Shown in pieces: positions 52,065-61,451 of a stretch of 64,000 bases of DNA. Below the pieces are notes generated by a model. That model made no database searches. It saw only the letters and a list, made by a program, of their open reading frames with translations, and was not told the DNA's origin. Each line of letters starts with the position of its first letter. Position 1 is the first letter of the stretch. The position numbers were made by a program, and so were the translations under genes. The DNA is from Pseudomonas syringae (GTDB taxonomy: Bacteria > Pseudomonadota > Gammaproteobacteria > Pseudomonadales > Pseudomonadaceae): positions 3,490,001 through 3,554,000 of the forward strand of contig NZ_CP066265.1 in assembly GCF_023278085.1 (NCBI RefSeq). The letters run 5' to 3'.

Positions 52065-52898
52065 TTACTGATGCACGGCCAGTTGATAGGCCGTGTACTT
52101 GCGAATATTGATCACGCCAGTGTCGAAAATCAGGTATTGGCCCTTGATCCCCAGCAGCGTGCCCTCGGCAATCGGGTTCTTGTCCAGATTGAAGCTGACA
52201 ATCTTGGTCGGGTACGCCTCGACCGGGTAACGAAACTCGACAGGCTCGGCCTCATGTAGCAGTTGGATGGCCTGCAGACCGAATCGTTCTTGCAATCCGA
52301 GCAGCCCCGCACCGCAACTGTCGAACAGCTCCTGGCGAATGGCCTTAAGATCGACGGGCTGCGCGTCACCCTTGAGCAAGGCACGCCAATTGGTGCGGTC
52401 AGCGACCTGACTGCGCAGCAGGTCTTCAACAAAACCCGACTGCTGGCGGGTCGCCACGCGAATGATCGGCAGTGCCTGACTGGCGCCCTGGTCCAGCCAG
52501 CGGGTCGGCAATTGCGTGGCACGGGTGATACCGACTTTCACGCCTGACGAGTTGGCCAGATAGACAATGTGATCGGTCATGCAGAATTGCTCGCCCCACG
52601 CCGGATCGCGGCAGGTGCCCTGATCGTGATGACATCTTTCCGGGCTCATGATGCACAGATCACACTGCGCCAGTTTGAGCATGCACGGGTAGCAATAACC
52701 CTGGCTGTAGCTGGACTTGGTCTTGCGCCCGCAATGGCTGCAATGAATAGCGCCGAGAAATTCCAGACGCAGCGTCTTGCCGATCAGCGGGTTGACCGCA
52801 ATTTCGGTGTCGCCCAGGCGAAAAGCGTATTGCACGAACGACGCGTCATCCTGACGCGCCAACATTTTGTTGACTGCTCCGCGACCAAGTTCGATCAA
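52065..52898 (-). CDS. DUF2797 protein with cysteine clusters and GIY-YIG-like segment
   Basis: 277-residue protein. CSHCGRKTK (about residues 53-61) and the following YCYPCMLKLAQCDLCIMSPERCHH...GTC (about 68-96) give eight or more cysteines likely to bind zinc. The next part, HIVYLANSSGVKVGITRATQLPTRWLDQGA (about 109-138), resembles the VYLA...VKVGIT...RWxDQGA core of GIY-YIG-type folds. Start is TTG at 52898, overlapping the yeaC stop (TTGA); an ATG at 52865 is an alternative. Function unknown. Confidence 0.78.
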   Translation of the reverse strand: MIELGRGAVNKMLARQDDASFVQYAFRLGDTEIAVNPLIGKTLRLEFLGAIHCSHCGRKTKSSYSQGYCYPCMLKLAQCDLCIMSPERCHHDQGTCRDPAWGEQFCMTDHIVYLANSSGVKVGITRATQLPTRWLDQGASQALPIIRVATRQQSGFVEDLLRSQVADRTNWRALLKGDAQPVDLKAIRQELFDSCGAGLLGLQERFGLQAIQLLHEAEPVEFRYPVEAYPTKIVSFNLDKNPIAEGTLLGIKGQYLIFDTGVINIRKYTAYQLAVHQ

Positions 52899-53155
52899 TG
52901 AATAGCATCCGATTTGAACAGGATATTAGGCACCGGCGCGGACTTGGAGGCGCATTCCTGCGGCCCCATGTAGCCGGTGCGCTGGTCTTCCGGCAGGTTC
53001 TGCGCTTCCCAGGCGATCAGCGCCTGCAACGACAGTTCACGCTGTTCCTGAGTCAGCTTGCGACCGTCGGACCATTTGCCGATCTCCACAGCCAGCTTCA
53101 GGCTTTCGTAGATATCCGGGGTGATGTTTTCGATCATTTCTATAAAAGACGACAT
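52895..53155 (-). CDS. yeaC: DUF1315 protein YeaC
   Basis: 86-residue small soluble protein matching YeaC: MSSFIEMIENITPDIYESLK start, ALIAWEAQNLPEDQRTGYM centre (about residues 42-60). The ATG at 53155 with GGAGT upstream is preferred to the 33-codon longer frame. It lies 28 bases after the rhomboid gene and overlaps DUF2797 by four bases. Its function is not known, though the pairing with DUF2797 is common in pseudomonads (recalled). Confidence 0.82.
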   Translation of the reverse strand: MSSFIEMIENITPDIYESLKLAVEIGKWSDGRKLTQEQRELSLQALIAWEAQNLPEDQRTGYMGPQECASKSAPVPNILFKSDAIH

Positions 53156-53183
53156 GGCGCACTCCAGAAAATAGCGGGGAATT

Positions 53184-54056
53184 CTAGGCTCTACGGCGCG
53201 CAAGCGCACCACCCAGCAAGCCGGTGATACAGCCGATGACCAGCCCGCCGACATGCGCGCCGTTGGCGATTTCGCCGAAGCCCAGCATGCTCACCAGACC
53301 AGACAGGCACAGCGCCAGCCAGATCAGCATCATGATCAGCACGCCACGCGGCAGACGGTAAACCGGGTTGGGCGCCAGCATCTGGAAGATCCAGCAATGG
53401 CCGAGCAACCCGTACAGTACGCCAGACAGTCCGCCGAACAGGCTGGGGCCGCTGAACAGGTATTGCACGTAGTTGGAAACCGCCGAAAACAGCAGTGTGA
53501 GCAACAGCAACGTCAGGCTGCCCTGGCGAATTTCGATACGTCGGCCCAGCTCCCAGAACCACATGCCGTTCATGGCCAGGTGCAGGATGCCGAAATGTAT
53601 GAGCATCGGCGAAATGATGCGCCACCATTGCCCGGACGCAAGAGTTTCAGACAACGGCAAAAACGTCGCGTACTCGCCATTGATCCGGAAATCCTGAAAG
53701 GTCAGCCAGCGAATGGCTTCCAGGTTGTCACCCAGCAGCGTCAGGCCGGCTACCAGCAAAGTGACCAGCAACACCAGCGCCGTCACCGGGCTGCTGCGCA
53801 ATTGCTCGATCAGGCCCGGTGGTGTGTACTTTGGTGCCTGGCTGGCATCCGCCAGTTGAACGTTCTCGTCACCGTCCGGAAAGCGCGCATACAGCTCACG
53901 TACGTCATCGGCCAGCCGCCCGGTATCCGGCACCCACAGCACCTGCTCACCGACTTCTTCGCTGACCCGATGAGGGATCTGCAAGCGCTGCAACAGGCGG
54001 ACAAACCCGCTCAGATCGGTGGTCAGCGGCAAACGCAGAACGGCAACGGGACTCAT
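53184..54056 (-). CDS. Rhomboid-family intramembrane serine protease (GlpG-like)
   Basis: 290-residue rhomboid with a GlpG-like N-terminal cytosolic domain (about residues 1-80) and six to seven membrane helices from about 92. Catalytic Ser211 lies in GLSGVLYGLLGH and His268 in GAHVGGLVIG. The HxxxN motif is HLAMN (His159, Asn163). It likely cleaves membrane proteins within the bilayer. It overlaps the phosphatase gene by four bases (ATGA) and precedes yeaC by 28. It is the second rhomboid in the window and is unlike the small one at 46935. Confidence 0.9.
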   Translation of the reverse strand: MSPVAVLRLPLTTDLSGFVRLLQRLQIPHRVSEEVGEQVLWVPDTGRLADDVRELYARFPDGDENVQLADASQAPKYTPPGLIEQLRSSPVTALVLLVTLLVAGLTLLGDNLEAIRWLTFQDFRINGEYATFLPLSETLASGQWWRIISPMLIHFGILHLAMNGMWFWELGRRIEIRQGSLTLLLLTLLFSAVSNYVQYLFSGPSLFGGLSGVLYGLLGHCWIFQMLAPNPVYRLPRGVLIMMLIWLALCLSGLVSMLGFGEIANGAHVGGLVIGCITGLLGGALARRRA

Positions 54057-55024
54057 TGTGAAACCTCGGGACGCTGAACATCGACCCAGACGAATTTATC
54101 CGGATCGACCTGTGTTTCCTGATCCAGCCGATAGGCGACCAGTTTGCCGTAGAGCACGGCGCTGTAATCCAGGCAGGCCAGATTCGGGCGGATGGGTGCC
54201 GGCAGGCCACTGCGCCAGTAGTGACCGACAAACAGCAGCGGCTCGTTGATGCCATAGCGCAGCAGTGCATTCTTTTCGGACGTGGACAACGGCGTCTTGG
54301 CCACGCCCTCGGGCAATGCGTCGGGCTGGAACACCACGTCGCCGTAGGTCTGCGGGTCATCTTCCCAGAACTTGGTACGGAAGAACTCGCGCGTCAGGCC
54401 GTCGCCGCCGGTCAGCGTCAGGCCGTGCGGCAAGCGCATGTCGGTGCCGCGCAGCAGACGGTTGAACACATTGCTGGCGAAACTGCCGGGCGTTGCCGAG
54501 GCCTGAACAAAGGCTTTGTCGATGCAACCGTTGCTGTAAAGGCTGCGCAACGGGTCGATCAGGGTCGCATCCCAGCAGGCATGCACCACCCGGAAACGCC
54601 CGGCATCCATGTACAACGGCAATTCATAGAACCAGTTGACGAACTCGCGCCACTCATCCGGGTAACGCTCGAACTGCGCCAGCGTCTCGCCGATCAACCG
54701 GGCATGACGCGGCGTGTGTTCGCGCACGAACTCATGGCCGCTTTCAGGCAAGGCCGGGGTGACCCAACCAAGCGCGTTGAACTCATGGTTACCCATCAGG
54801 CACAGGGCCTGACCGGCCTGAACCATATCGCGGACAATATGCAGCGACTCGCGGATAAACGGGCCACGGTCGATAATGTCACCGAGAAAAATCACGACGC
54901 GCTCAGGGTGGCGCCACACGCCAGCCTGCAAACGGTAACCGAGAAGCTCCAGCAAGTGCTCGAGGGTATGGGCACACCCGTGCACGTCACCGATCAGATC
55001 GTAGCCACGCGCCGGATCGAGCAT
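54053..55024 (-). CDS. ApaH/serine-threonine-type metallophosphatase
   Basis: 323-residue protein of the calcineurin-like phosphatase superfamily. Motifs in order are GDVHGC (about residues 12-17), GDIIDRGP (about 48-55) and GNHEFNALG (about 79-87), followed by later histidines (VVHACWD about 146; FVGHYWR about 265). It is like ApaH or PrpE phosphatases; substrate not determinable. It overlaps nadK by one base (TAATG), so translation is probably coupled, and overlaps the downstream rhomboid gene. Confidence 0.87.
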   Translation of the reverse strand: MLDPARGYDLIGDVHGCAHTLEHLLELLGYRLQAGVWRHPERVVIFLGDIIDRGPFIRESLHIVRDMVQAGQALCLMGNHEFNALGWVTPALPESGHEFVREHTPRHARLIGETLAQFERYPDEWREFVNWFYELPLYMDAGRFRVVHACWDATLIDPLRSLYSNGCIDKAFVQASATPGSFASNVFNRLLRGTDMRLPHGLTLTGGDGLTREFFRTKFWEDDPQTYGDVVFQPDALPEGVAKTPLSTSEKNALLRYGINEPLLFVGHYWRSGLPAPIRPNLACLDYSAVLYGKLVAYRLDQETQVDPDKFVWVDVQRPEVSQ

Positions 55025-55914
55025 TAATCGCCCCCGCCGCCGAGCCTGCTGCCCCAGCCGAGCTTGGTGCGGCAGACTTCGTAATAGTTGTGATCCAGCG
55101 GATGAATCAGGCGCAGTTTCTGCGGCTTCTTACTGACCGTAATGGTGTCGCCCGGCGCGCAGGTGAAGTGATTCTGCCCGTCACAGGACACCTGCGGATA
55201 AATGGTCATGTCCTTTGACACCACGATTTTCAGCTCACTGTTGCCGTCCACCACGATGGGCCGACCGGACAGCGTGTGCGGGTACATCGGCACGATGACA
55301 ATAGCGTCGAGCTTGGGGTGCATGATCGGCCCGCCCGCAGACAGCGCATAAGCCGTCGAGCCGGTCGGTGTGGCCACGATCAGGCCGTCGGCCTTCTGGC
55401 TGCACACGAACTGGCCATCGATGTAGATTTCGAACTCGATCATCCGCGTCGACTTGCCGGGGTGCAGCACCACGTCATTGAGCGCATCGCCCTGGCCGAT
55501 GGCCTCACCATGGCGACGTACCTCGGCTTGCAGCAGAAAGCGGTTCTCGACCAGATAATGTCCGTCGAGCACTTCAGCGCACTTGACCTCCAGTTCGTCG
55601 GGACGAATGTCGGTCAGAAACCCCAGGCTGCCACGGTTGATGCCCAGCACCGGTACGTTATGCCTGGCCAGCGCACGCGCCGCGCCCAACAGGCTGCCGT
55701 CGCCACCGACCACGATGACCATGTCACAGACTTCACCGAGCATCTTGCGCGACGAGGTCTGCAAGCCGTGACCCGGCAGCACTTCGGCAATCGTCTCTTC
55801 GAGAATGACGTGCAGATGCCGATCCAGCAGGAATCTCTTGAGTCGGCGAACGGTGTCGAGCACCTGCACACTGCCCAGGCGGCCGATGATGCCGATATTG
55901 CGAAATTGCTCCAT
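55024..55914 (-). CDS. nadK: NAD kinase
   Basis: 296-residue cytoplasmic enzyme that phosphorylates NAD+ with ATP to make NADP+. The catalytic GGDG motif is in VVGGDGSLLGAARAL (about residues 71-85), and the NAD-binding NRGSLGFLTD follows (about 98). TGSTAYALSAGGPIMHP (about 186) is the second conserved block. Length is typical. It is first in a minus-strand series nadK-phosphatase-rhomboid-yeaC-DUF2797-pepN. The promoter region is upstream at 55915-56149, shared with the divergent PAAR gene. Confidence 0.95.
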   Translation of the reverse strand: MEQFRNIGIIGRLGSVQVLDTVRRLKRFLLDRHLHVILEETIAEVLPGHGLQTSSRKMLGEVCDMVIVVGGDGSLLGAARALARHNVPVLGINRGSLGFLTDIRPDELEVKCAEVLDGHYLVENRFLLQAEVRRHGEAIGQGDALNDVVLHPGKSTRMIEFEIYIDGQFVCSQKADGLIVATPTGSTAYALSAGGPIMHPKLDAIVIVPMYPHTLSGRPIVVDGNSELKIVVSKDMTIYPQVSCDGQNHFTCAPGDTITVSKKPQKLRLIHPLDHNYYEVCRTKLGWGSRLGGGGD

Positions 55915-56149
55915 GGGGCTCCTGCTGCGGTTCGAGACGACTTAAAAGGCGATTATGGGCGAAACGGCCCGCCAGCAGCAAACCGGCAAGCCATGTTCAA
56001 GCGAAAGGCGCTTATGGCCAGGCTTTTCAATCAGCCGATTGATCCTGAATAAATGAGCAGATTCCTTCAAAAACCCCGGAATCGCCTTACATACCCAGCA
56101 GAAGATATTCATTAGCTTCGTCCGTTTTCAAGACACCTAAGGACGACGC

Positions 56150-57289
56150 ATGATTCCCTCAGCCCGCCAGGGCGACATGCACCTCTGCCCGTTGCCGGGC
56201 CATGGTTCGACACCGATTGTCACAGCGTCTTCCGATACCCTGATCAACGGCATGTCCGCCGCCAGAGTAGGCGATCTATGTGCCTGTGGTGCGCTGATCG
56301 TCACCGGCTTTCCGGCGATCATCATCAACGGTCGGCCGATGGCCCATCTGGGCAGCCCGACCAGCCATGGCGGAACGATCATTTCCGGCAGCCTTGATGT
56401 GGGTGGCGGCTTCGACTTCGGCGCTGCGGCAGGTCCGGCCATCGACTTCTCCAGACTCGGCATCCTTCGCTCCGATGGCTCGCTGGACGCACTGAAGCTG
56501 GATCAGCTGGTGGCCGATCCCGAGTTGCACGAGAAAGCCAGTGCCGCCGAAGCGCTGTTCTCGCCCGCCGCTTCCAGCACGACCACAGACCCGGTCTGCA
56601 ATCACCCGGATCAGATGGAAGAACTGGCCCGCTACATCGCTGACGAAATGAACCGAAACCTTCTGCACCCGACGGTTCAGAAATTGAAGAAACTGCTGAA
56701 CTACGACGCTGCAGAGGAAACCCGTAAATGGATGGAGCTGCCGTGGTACGCGCAGCTTGGCGCGCAGAACAACCCACAGACCATTGCGGCGGCGAATACA
56801 GCGGCGGCGATGGCTATATGGACGGAAAAAGTGGGACAGAACAGGGAGTGGGATCATAAGCCCAAAATACTGGAAAAATTTAACAACGACACTCGCCATA
56901 AACAAGGCAAGTACAGTTACTACTATGACATCTGGTCGAATATTCACTATGGCTATATTGGAATGGCTGCGGGCTTTTCGGAAAGTGTACTTCTGGATGG
57001 CGCAGGATTAGAGCAAATAGCGTCGGAGATATTGGTAAAAGCTAAAAACCCGATAGAGAAACCATGGCCAGCGCCCTCAGAAGGTATTGCGGGCCTGAGA
57101 GCTTGGGACGATGACCCTGACCGGATATCTATTGGCATTGGTATATCGCTACATCGCCAATCCCCAGAAGGCGCAGTTCAGGCCAGCGAAATAATGAAGG
57201 CAGTTCTAAGTGTCCATAACGATCAATGGGGAGACGCACTGAGATTGCACACATGCTTTGACAAGTCTATAAAAAAGAGCAATAGATGA
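56150..57289 (+). CDS. PAAR-domain polymorphic toxin (type VI effector) with Ntox44-like C-terminus
   Basis: 379-residue effector. Residues 1-85 are a PAAR domain (HLCPLPGHGSTPIVTASS, then GMSAARVGDLCACGALIV), the tip that caps a VgrG spike. After a linker and a region at about 155-225, the C-terminal domain (about 230-350) contains YYYDIWSNIHYGYIGMAAGF, which from memory resembles polymorphic toxin type 44. GC falls markedly from about 56815, as in horizontally exchanged toxin tips. AAGGA precedes the start. No VgrG or T6SS genes lie in the window. The immunity gene overlaps by four bases. Confidence 0.8.
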   Translation: MIPSARQGDMHLCPLPGHGSTPIVTASSDTLINGMSAARVGDLCACGALIVTGFPAIIINGRPMAHLGSPTSHGGTIISGSLDVGGGFDFGAAAGPAIDFSRLGILRSDGSLDALKLDQLVADPELHEKASAAEALFSPAASSTTTDPVCNHPDQMEELARYIADEMNRNLLHPTVQKLKKLLNYDAAEETRKWMELPWYAQLGAQNNPQTIAAANTAAAMAIWTEKVGQNREWDHKPKILEKFNNDTRHKQGKYSYYYDIWSNIHYGYIGMAAGFSESVLLDGAGLEQIASEILVKAKNPIEKPWPAPSEGIAGLRAWDDDPDRISIGIGISLHRQSPEGAVQASEIMKAVLSVHNDQWGDALRLHTCFDKSIKKSNR

Positions 57290-57720
57290 ATCGAAAAATC
57301 ATATTAAATTTAATAATTCGTTCCCCAAGGCTAACGGCCATTTTTTTCATCCTGGCACTTTGGGATTTCGCAATCCCCGAAGTAAGGGTTTACTATTCAG
57401 ATAAAGCGCCCGGAGGACTTCGTTATACATGGATCACAGATCACCGTATAAGTAGAGGGGGTATGTCGCCTGGCGGAGCAACCTCGGATACCGGCCACAT
57501 ATTTCAAAAAAGAGATTTTTTCATGTATTTCCAATGGTGGGACAACGCAGGCATCAGCGGTTGCGTGAACATTGATCCGAAATGGCCAACTACCACAATC
57601 CATATTGATGCCAACGGCCGCATCGACTTAAACGCAAAGGGAGCAACGGACGTTAAGAGATTTACACCTTGCCCCGGCGAGGAGTTCGATTTTCTCGGAG
57701 GGACCAGGCCCGCCGCCTAG
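57286..57720 (+). CDS. Probable immunity protein for the PAAR toxin
   Basis: 144-residue protein with a basic N-terminus and hydrophobic segment (IILNLIIRSPRLTAIFFILA, about residues 4-25) that is either a signal peptide or a membrane anchor. The remainder would face the periplasm and contains DNAGISGCVNIDPKWP and CPGEEFDF. No family recognised. ATG overlaps the toxin stop (ATGA), and base composition is AT-rich like the toxin tip. Together these point to a cognate immunity protein. Immunity is inferred from position only. Confidence 0.65.
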   Translation: MNRKIILNLIIRSPRLTAIFFILALWDFAIPEVRVYYSDKAPGGLRYTWITDHRISRGGMSPGGATSDTGHIFQKRDFFMYFQWWDNAGISGCVNIDPKWPTTTIHIDANGRIDLNAKGATDVKRFTPCPGEEFDFLGGTRPAA

Positions 57721-57801
57721 CACCACATCTTTTCACTTTCACAGCCAGCTCACAGGCACATCAGCCCACTGCTGCACCTCAACTCACGCTATCCTCGGCA
57801 C

Positions 57802-58785
57802 ATGACTCTATTCCCCAGCCTGACCGACCTGCCCCGTCAATTGCGACATCCGGAAGTGCGCGACCTTGCCTGGGTGATTCTGGCGCCGCCCATGCTCGAC
57901 GTCGCGCCCTGGCCGCAACGCCATCCGCTGGCGGGCAGTGACTGGGTGCAGGAGCCACAGCGACTGGCGAATTTTCTCTGGCAGCTCGATCGAGACAGCA
58001 GGCCACTGGAAGCGTGGCTGGCGCTGGCAACCACGCGGCGGCTGGGGCGCTATTACGAGCGGCTCTGGCAGTTCGCGGCGCAGCATGCGCCGGGCGTCGA
58101 GATCATTGCTGCCAACCTGCCGATAAGGCTAGGCAGCCAGACCCTCGGCGAACTCGACCTGCTGCTGCGTGATCGCGAAGGCGTGCATCACGTCGAGCTG
58201 GCAATCAAGCTGTACCTCGGGCCACAGGACGGAGACGGCTGCAACCCGGAGCAGTGGCTGGGACCGGGCTGCAATGATCGGCTGGACCGCAAGCTCACGC
58301 ACCTGAGCCAGCATCAGTTGCCCATGTCGGCCCGCCCGGAAAGTCGTGCGGCGCTGGCAGAGCTGGGTGTCGAGGCGTTCAGTGCGCAGTTGTGGCTGGG
58401 CGGCTACTTGCTGTATCCGTGGCCCGGTTCCTGCGAATCACCCGCAGGCGTTCATCCACATCACCTCAAGGGTCGCTGGTTGCATCAGCGCGACTGGAAA
58501 GCCTTTCTGGCACAAAGCGAGCCCGGCCGCTGGCAACCGCTGCCCCGCCATGCCTGGCTCGCGCCAGCACTTTACAGCGAAGCCTGGAGCAACGAGCAAT
58601 TAGGCGAATGGCTGGCAGAACTCGATCCGCTGGCCCCCGCCCAGTTGCTGGTGCGCCTGAGGCAGAATCCCGATGGCCACTGGGAAGAAGCCGAGCGGCT
58701 GTTTCTGGTGTCGGACATGTGGCCGAATCTGGCCGACACCAGTCATGCCTTCAACCCAGTCGCAGCGCCAGCGCCGCCAGCGTGA
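57802..58785 (+). CDS. DUF1853 family protein
   Basis: 327-residue soluble protein matching DUF1853 (YdhS-like conserved) from memory. It begins [20 protein letters not shown]. The central segment [27 protein letters not shown] (about residues 112-138) has an E-L-D and E-x-K spacing seen in restriction-endonuclease-like folds. Its function is unknown. It ends by overlapping the convergent arsB gene by 35 bases. Confidence 0.8.
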   Translation: MTLFPSLTDLPRQLRHPEVRDLAWVILAPPMLDVAPWPQRHPLAGSDWVQEPQRLANFLWQLDRDSRPLEAWLALATTRRLGRYYERLWQFAAQHAPGVEIIAANLPIRLGSQTLGELDLLLRDREGVHHVELAIKLYLGPQDGDGCNPEQWLGPGCNDRLDRKLTHLSQHQLPMSARPESRAALAELGVEAFSAQLWLGGYLLYPWPGSCESPAGVHPHHLKGRWLHQRDWKAFLAQSEPGRWQPLPRHAWLAPALYSEAWSNEQLGEWLAELDPLAPAQLLVRLRQNPDGHWEEAERLFLVSDMWPNLADTSHAFNPVAAPAPPA

Positions 58786-60031
58786 TCAGCAGGACCGGAA
58801 CGGTCAGCACAATACCGACCTTGAAGTAGTAACCCCAACTGATGGTGATGCCCTTGCGCTCCAGCACATGCAACCAGAGCAAGGTCGCCAGGCTGCCGAT
58901 CGGCGTGATTTTCGGCCCCAGATCGCTGCCGATCACGTTGGCATAAATCATGGCTTCCTGAATCGCCCCACTGGCATGACTTGCGTCGATGGACAACAGC
59001 CCGATCAGCACCGTTGGCATGTTGTTCATGATCGACGACAAAAATGCCGTCATCACGCCGGTGCCCATTGCCGCGCCCCAGATACCGTAGCCCGCGAACC
59101 AGTCCAGCAGGTTGGCCAGGTAATCGGTCAGCCCGGCGTTACGCAAGCCATACACCACCAGGTACATGCCCAGCGAAAAGACCACGATGTGCCACGGTGC
59201 TTCTTTCATCACCTTGCGCGTCTTGATGGTGTGGCCCTTTGCCGCGATGGCCAGCAGCAACAATGCGCACACCGACGAGATCGCACTGATCGGAATGCCC
59301 AGCGGTTCAAGGGCAAAACAGCCCACCAGCAGAATCAGCAGCACCGCCCAACCGGCCAGGAACGTGGACCGGTCATGGATAGCCGTCTCGGGCTTGTCCA
59401 GATGCTCGGGTTCGAACTGGCTGGGAATATCGCGGCGGAAGTACCACATCAGCACAGCGAGCGTGGCGGCAACGCTGGCCAGGTTCACCGGCACCATGAC
59501 TGCGGCATACCGATTGAAGCCGATCTTGAAATAGTCCGCCGAAACGATGTTCACCAGATTCGACACCACCAGCGGCAGGCTCGCGGTGTCGGCAATGAAC
59601 CCTGCCGCCATCACGAACGCCAGGGTCGATGCAGCAGAAAAGCGCAACGCCAGCATCATGGCGATGACAATAGGCGTGAGGATCAGCACCGCTCCGTCGT
59701 TGGCGAACAGCGCCGACACCAGCGCACCAAACAGCACGAACAAGGCAAACAGACGCCGCCCGTTACCCTTGCCCCAGCGCGCCACATGCAAGGCTGCCCA
59801 AGCGAAGAAACCTGCTTCGTCCAGCAACAAGGTGATGATGATCAGCGAAATGAACGTGGCAGTGGCGTTCCAGATGATGCCCCACACGACGGCGATGTCA
59901 CTCAGGTGCACCACGCCGGTCAGCAACGCCAGAGCAGCTCCGAGCACCGCGCTCCAGCCAACGCCAAGCCCTTTCGGCTGCCAGATAACCAGTGTGATGG
60001 TAAACAGGAAGATCAGCGTTGCGATCAGCAT
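58751..60031 (-). CDS. arsB: ArsB-type arsenite efflux permease
   Basis: 426-residue inner-membrane transporter of the ArsB/NhaD superfamily. It resembles E. coli ArsB closely: opening [43 protein letters not shown] (about residues 107-126), [21 protein letters not shown] (about 143), and [16 protein letters not shown] (about 342). Residues in the first motif conduct the oxyanion. It starts in TAATG overlap with the preceding exporter gene. No arsR, arsC or arsH is nearby. Confidence 0.92.
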   Translation of the reverse strand: MLIATLIFLFTITLVIWQPKGLGVGWSAVLGAALALLTGVVHLSDIAVVWGIIWNATATFISLIIITLLLDEAGFFAWAALHVARWGKGNGRRLFALFVLFGALVSALFANDGAVLILTPIVIAMMLALRFSAASTLAFVMAAGFIADTASLPLVVSNLVNIVSADYFKIGFNRYAAVMVPVNLASVAATLAVLMWYFRRDIPSQFEPEHLDKPETAIHDRSTFLAGWAVLLILLVGCFALEPLGIPISAISSVCALLLLAIAAKGHTIKTRKVMKEAPWHIVVFSLGMYLVVYGLRNAGLTDYLANLLDWFAGYGIWGAAMGTGVMTAFLSSIMNNMPTVLIGLLSIDASHASGAIQEAMIYANVIGSDLGPKITPIGSLATLLWLHVLERKGITISWGYYFKVGIVLTVPVLLITLAALALRLG

Positions 60032-61239
60032 TATTTAGTCCGGGGCAGAAGAATGGCGAAGATGCCGAGCAGCGGCAGGTAAGAACACAGTTGGTAGACG
60101 AACAGGATGCCGTGGCTGTCAGCCAGGTAGCCGAGCAAGGCTGCACCGATGCCGCCGAAGCCGAACATCAGGCCGAAGAAGATCCCGGCGATCATGCCCA
60201 CGTTGCCTGGCACCAACTCTTGGGCGTACACCACGATGGCGGAAAACGCCGAGGCCAGCACGAAGCCGATGATCACGCTGAGTACGCTGGTCCAGAACAG
60301 ATCCGCATACGGCAGCGCCAGGGTGAACGGCGCAGCACCCAGGATCGAAAACCAGATCACTGCCTTGCGGCCTATGCGGTCGCCAATCGGGCCACCGAAA
60401 AAGGTCCCGGCGGCCACTGCGCCAAGAAACAGAAACAGGTGCAACTGCGAGCTGGCGACTGACAGGTCGAACTTCTCGATCAGGTAGAACGTGAAGTAGC
60501 TGGTCAGGCTGGTCATGTAGAAAAACTTGGAGAACACCAGGAAAGCCAGCACGGCCAGCGAGGCAATCACGCGGTTCCTTGACAGCCCGTGGGTGGCTGC
60601 CTGACCGGCCTTGAGCTTGAACAGATTAAGGTGCGCGCGATACCAGCGACTGATCGCATACAGCAAGCCGAGGGAGAACAGCGCAAACAGCCCGATCCAG
60701 GCCACATTGCCCTGCCCGAACGGAATGATGATCGCCGCCGCCAGCAGCGGACCAATGGCTGTGCCGGTGTTGCCCCCCACCTGAAAGGTCGACTGCGCCA
60801 GACCGAAACGGCCACCGGATGCCAGCCGGGCAATACGCGAGGCTTCCGGGTGAAAGGTCGATGAACCGATGCCGATCAGCGCCGCCGCCAACAGGATCAA
60901 TGGAAAACTGCCCACCATCGACATCATCACGATGCCGATCAGGGTGCAGATCGAACCTAAAGGCAGCACCAGCGGATTGGGATGACGGTCGGTGTAGTAA
61001 CCCACCCAGGGCTGTAACAGCGATGCGGTGATCTGAAACGTCAGGGTAATCAGGCCGATCTGGGTGAAGCTCAGGTCATAGCTGGCCTTGAGCATCGGAT
61101 AGATCGACGGAAGGATGGCCTGGATCAGGTCGTTGATCAGGTGCGCGAGCGCCACCGCACCGATGATGCGCATCACCAGAGGGCTGGCTTGCGGGGTGGT
61201 CGAGGCCGTCGCGGTAGCGGGCTGAGCGCTGGTCGCCAT
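60031..61239 (-). CDS. MFS exporter of the fosmidomycin-resistance (Fsr) type
   Basis: 402-residue major facilitator with 12 predicted helices. Features that recall Fsr are [20 protein letters not shown] (about residues 34-53), the motif-A-like YYTDRHPNP (about 84), [37 protein letters not shown] (about 118-154) and the second-half GDRIGRK. The start is ATG 61239 with GGA upstream; a longer frame to 61347 is not supported. Fsr exports fosmidomycin in E. coli; the natural substrate is not known. Translation of arsB is coupled to it by a TAATG overlap. Confidence 0.85.
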   Translation of the reverse strand: MATSAQPATATASTTPQASPLVMRIIGAVALAHLINDLIQAILPSIYPMLKASYDLSFTQIGLITLTFQITASLLQPWVGYYTDRHPNPLVLPLGSICTLIGIVMMSMVGSFPLILLAAALIGIGSSTFHPEASRIARLASGGRFGLAQSTFQVGGNTGTAIGPLLAAAIIIPFGQGNVAWIGLFALFSLGLLYAISRWYRAHLNLFKLKAGQAATHGLSRNRVIASLAVLAFLVFSKFFYMTSLTSYFTFYLIEKFDLSVASSQLHLFLFLGAVAAGTFFGGPIGDRIGRKAVIWFSILGAAPFTLALPYADLFWTSVLSVIIGFVLASAFSAIVVYAQELVPGNVGMIAGIFFGLMFGFGGIGAALLGYLADSHGILFVYQLCSYLPLLGIFAILLPRTK

Positions 61240-61370
61240 GAAATTCATCCGTAAAAGGTTTGCGGGTCTCCCCGGGCGGATGATTACAAAATGTGTCTCA
61301 CGTGCCAGGGCGCGCCAATGTGCCATTTTTCGGGGCAACTGTGCCACGTTTTGTTGCGTTTTTGCTTACG

Positions 61371-61434
61371 GGCAGGCGTGTGACGCAGAGCGTCACCCAA
61401 GGCATTCCCACGCGGGAGCGTGAGGAACGACAGG
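61371..61434. repeat. Inverted copy of the GTGACGC/CACGC dispersed repeat
   Basis: GTGACGCAGAGCGTCAC (61380-61396) and CACGCGGGAGCGTG (61409-61422) are the two hairpins of the family seen at 1466-2035, here in the opposite orientation. It lies between two genes on the same strand, in the 212-base gap upstream of the Fsr-type gene. Confidence 0.75.
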
Positions 61435-61451
61435 TCGGCCGACGACTGCGC

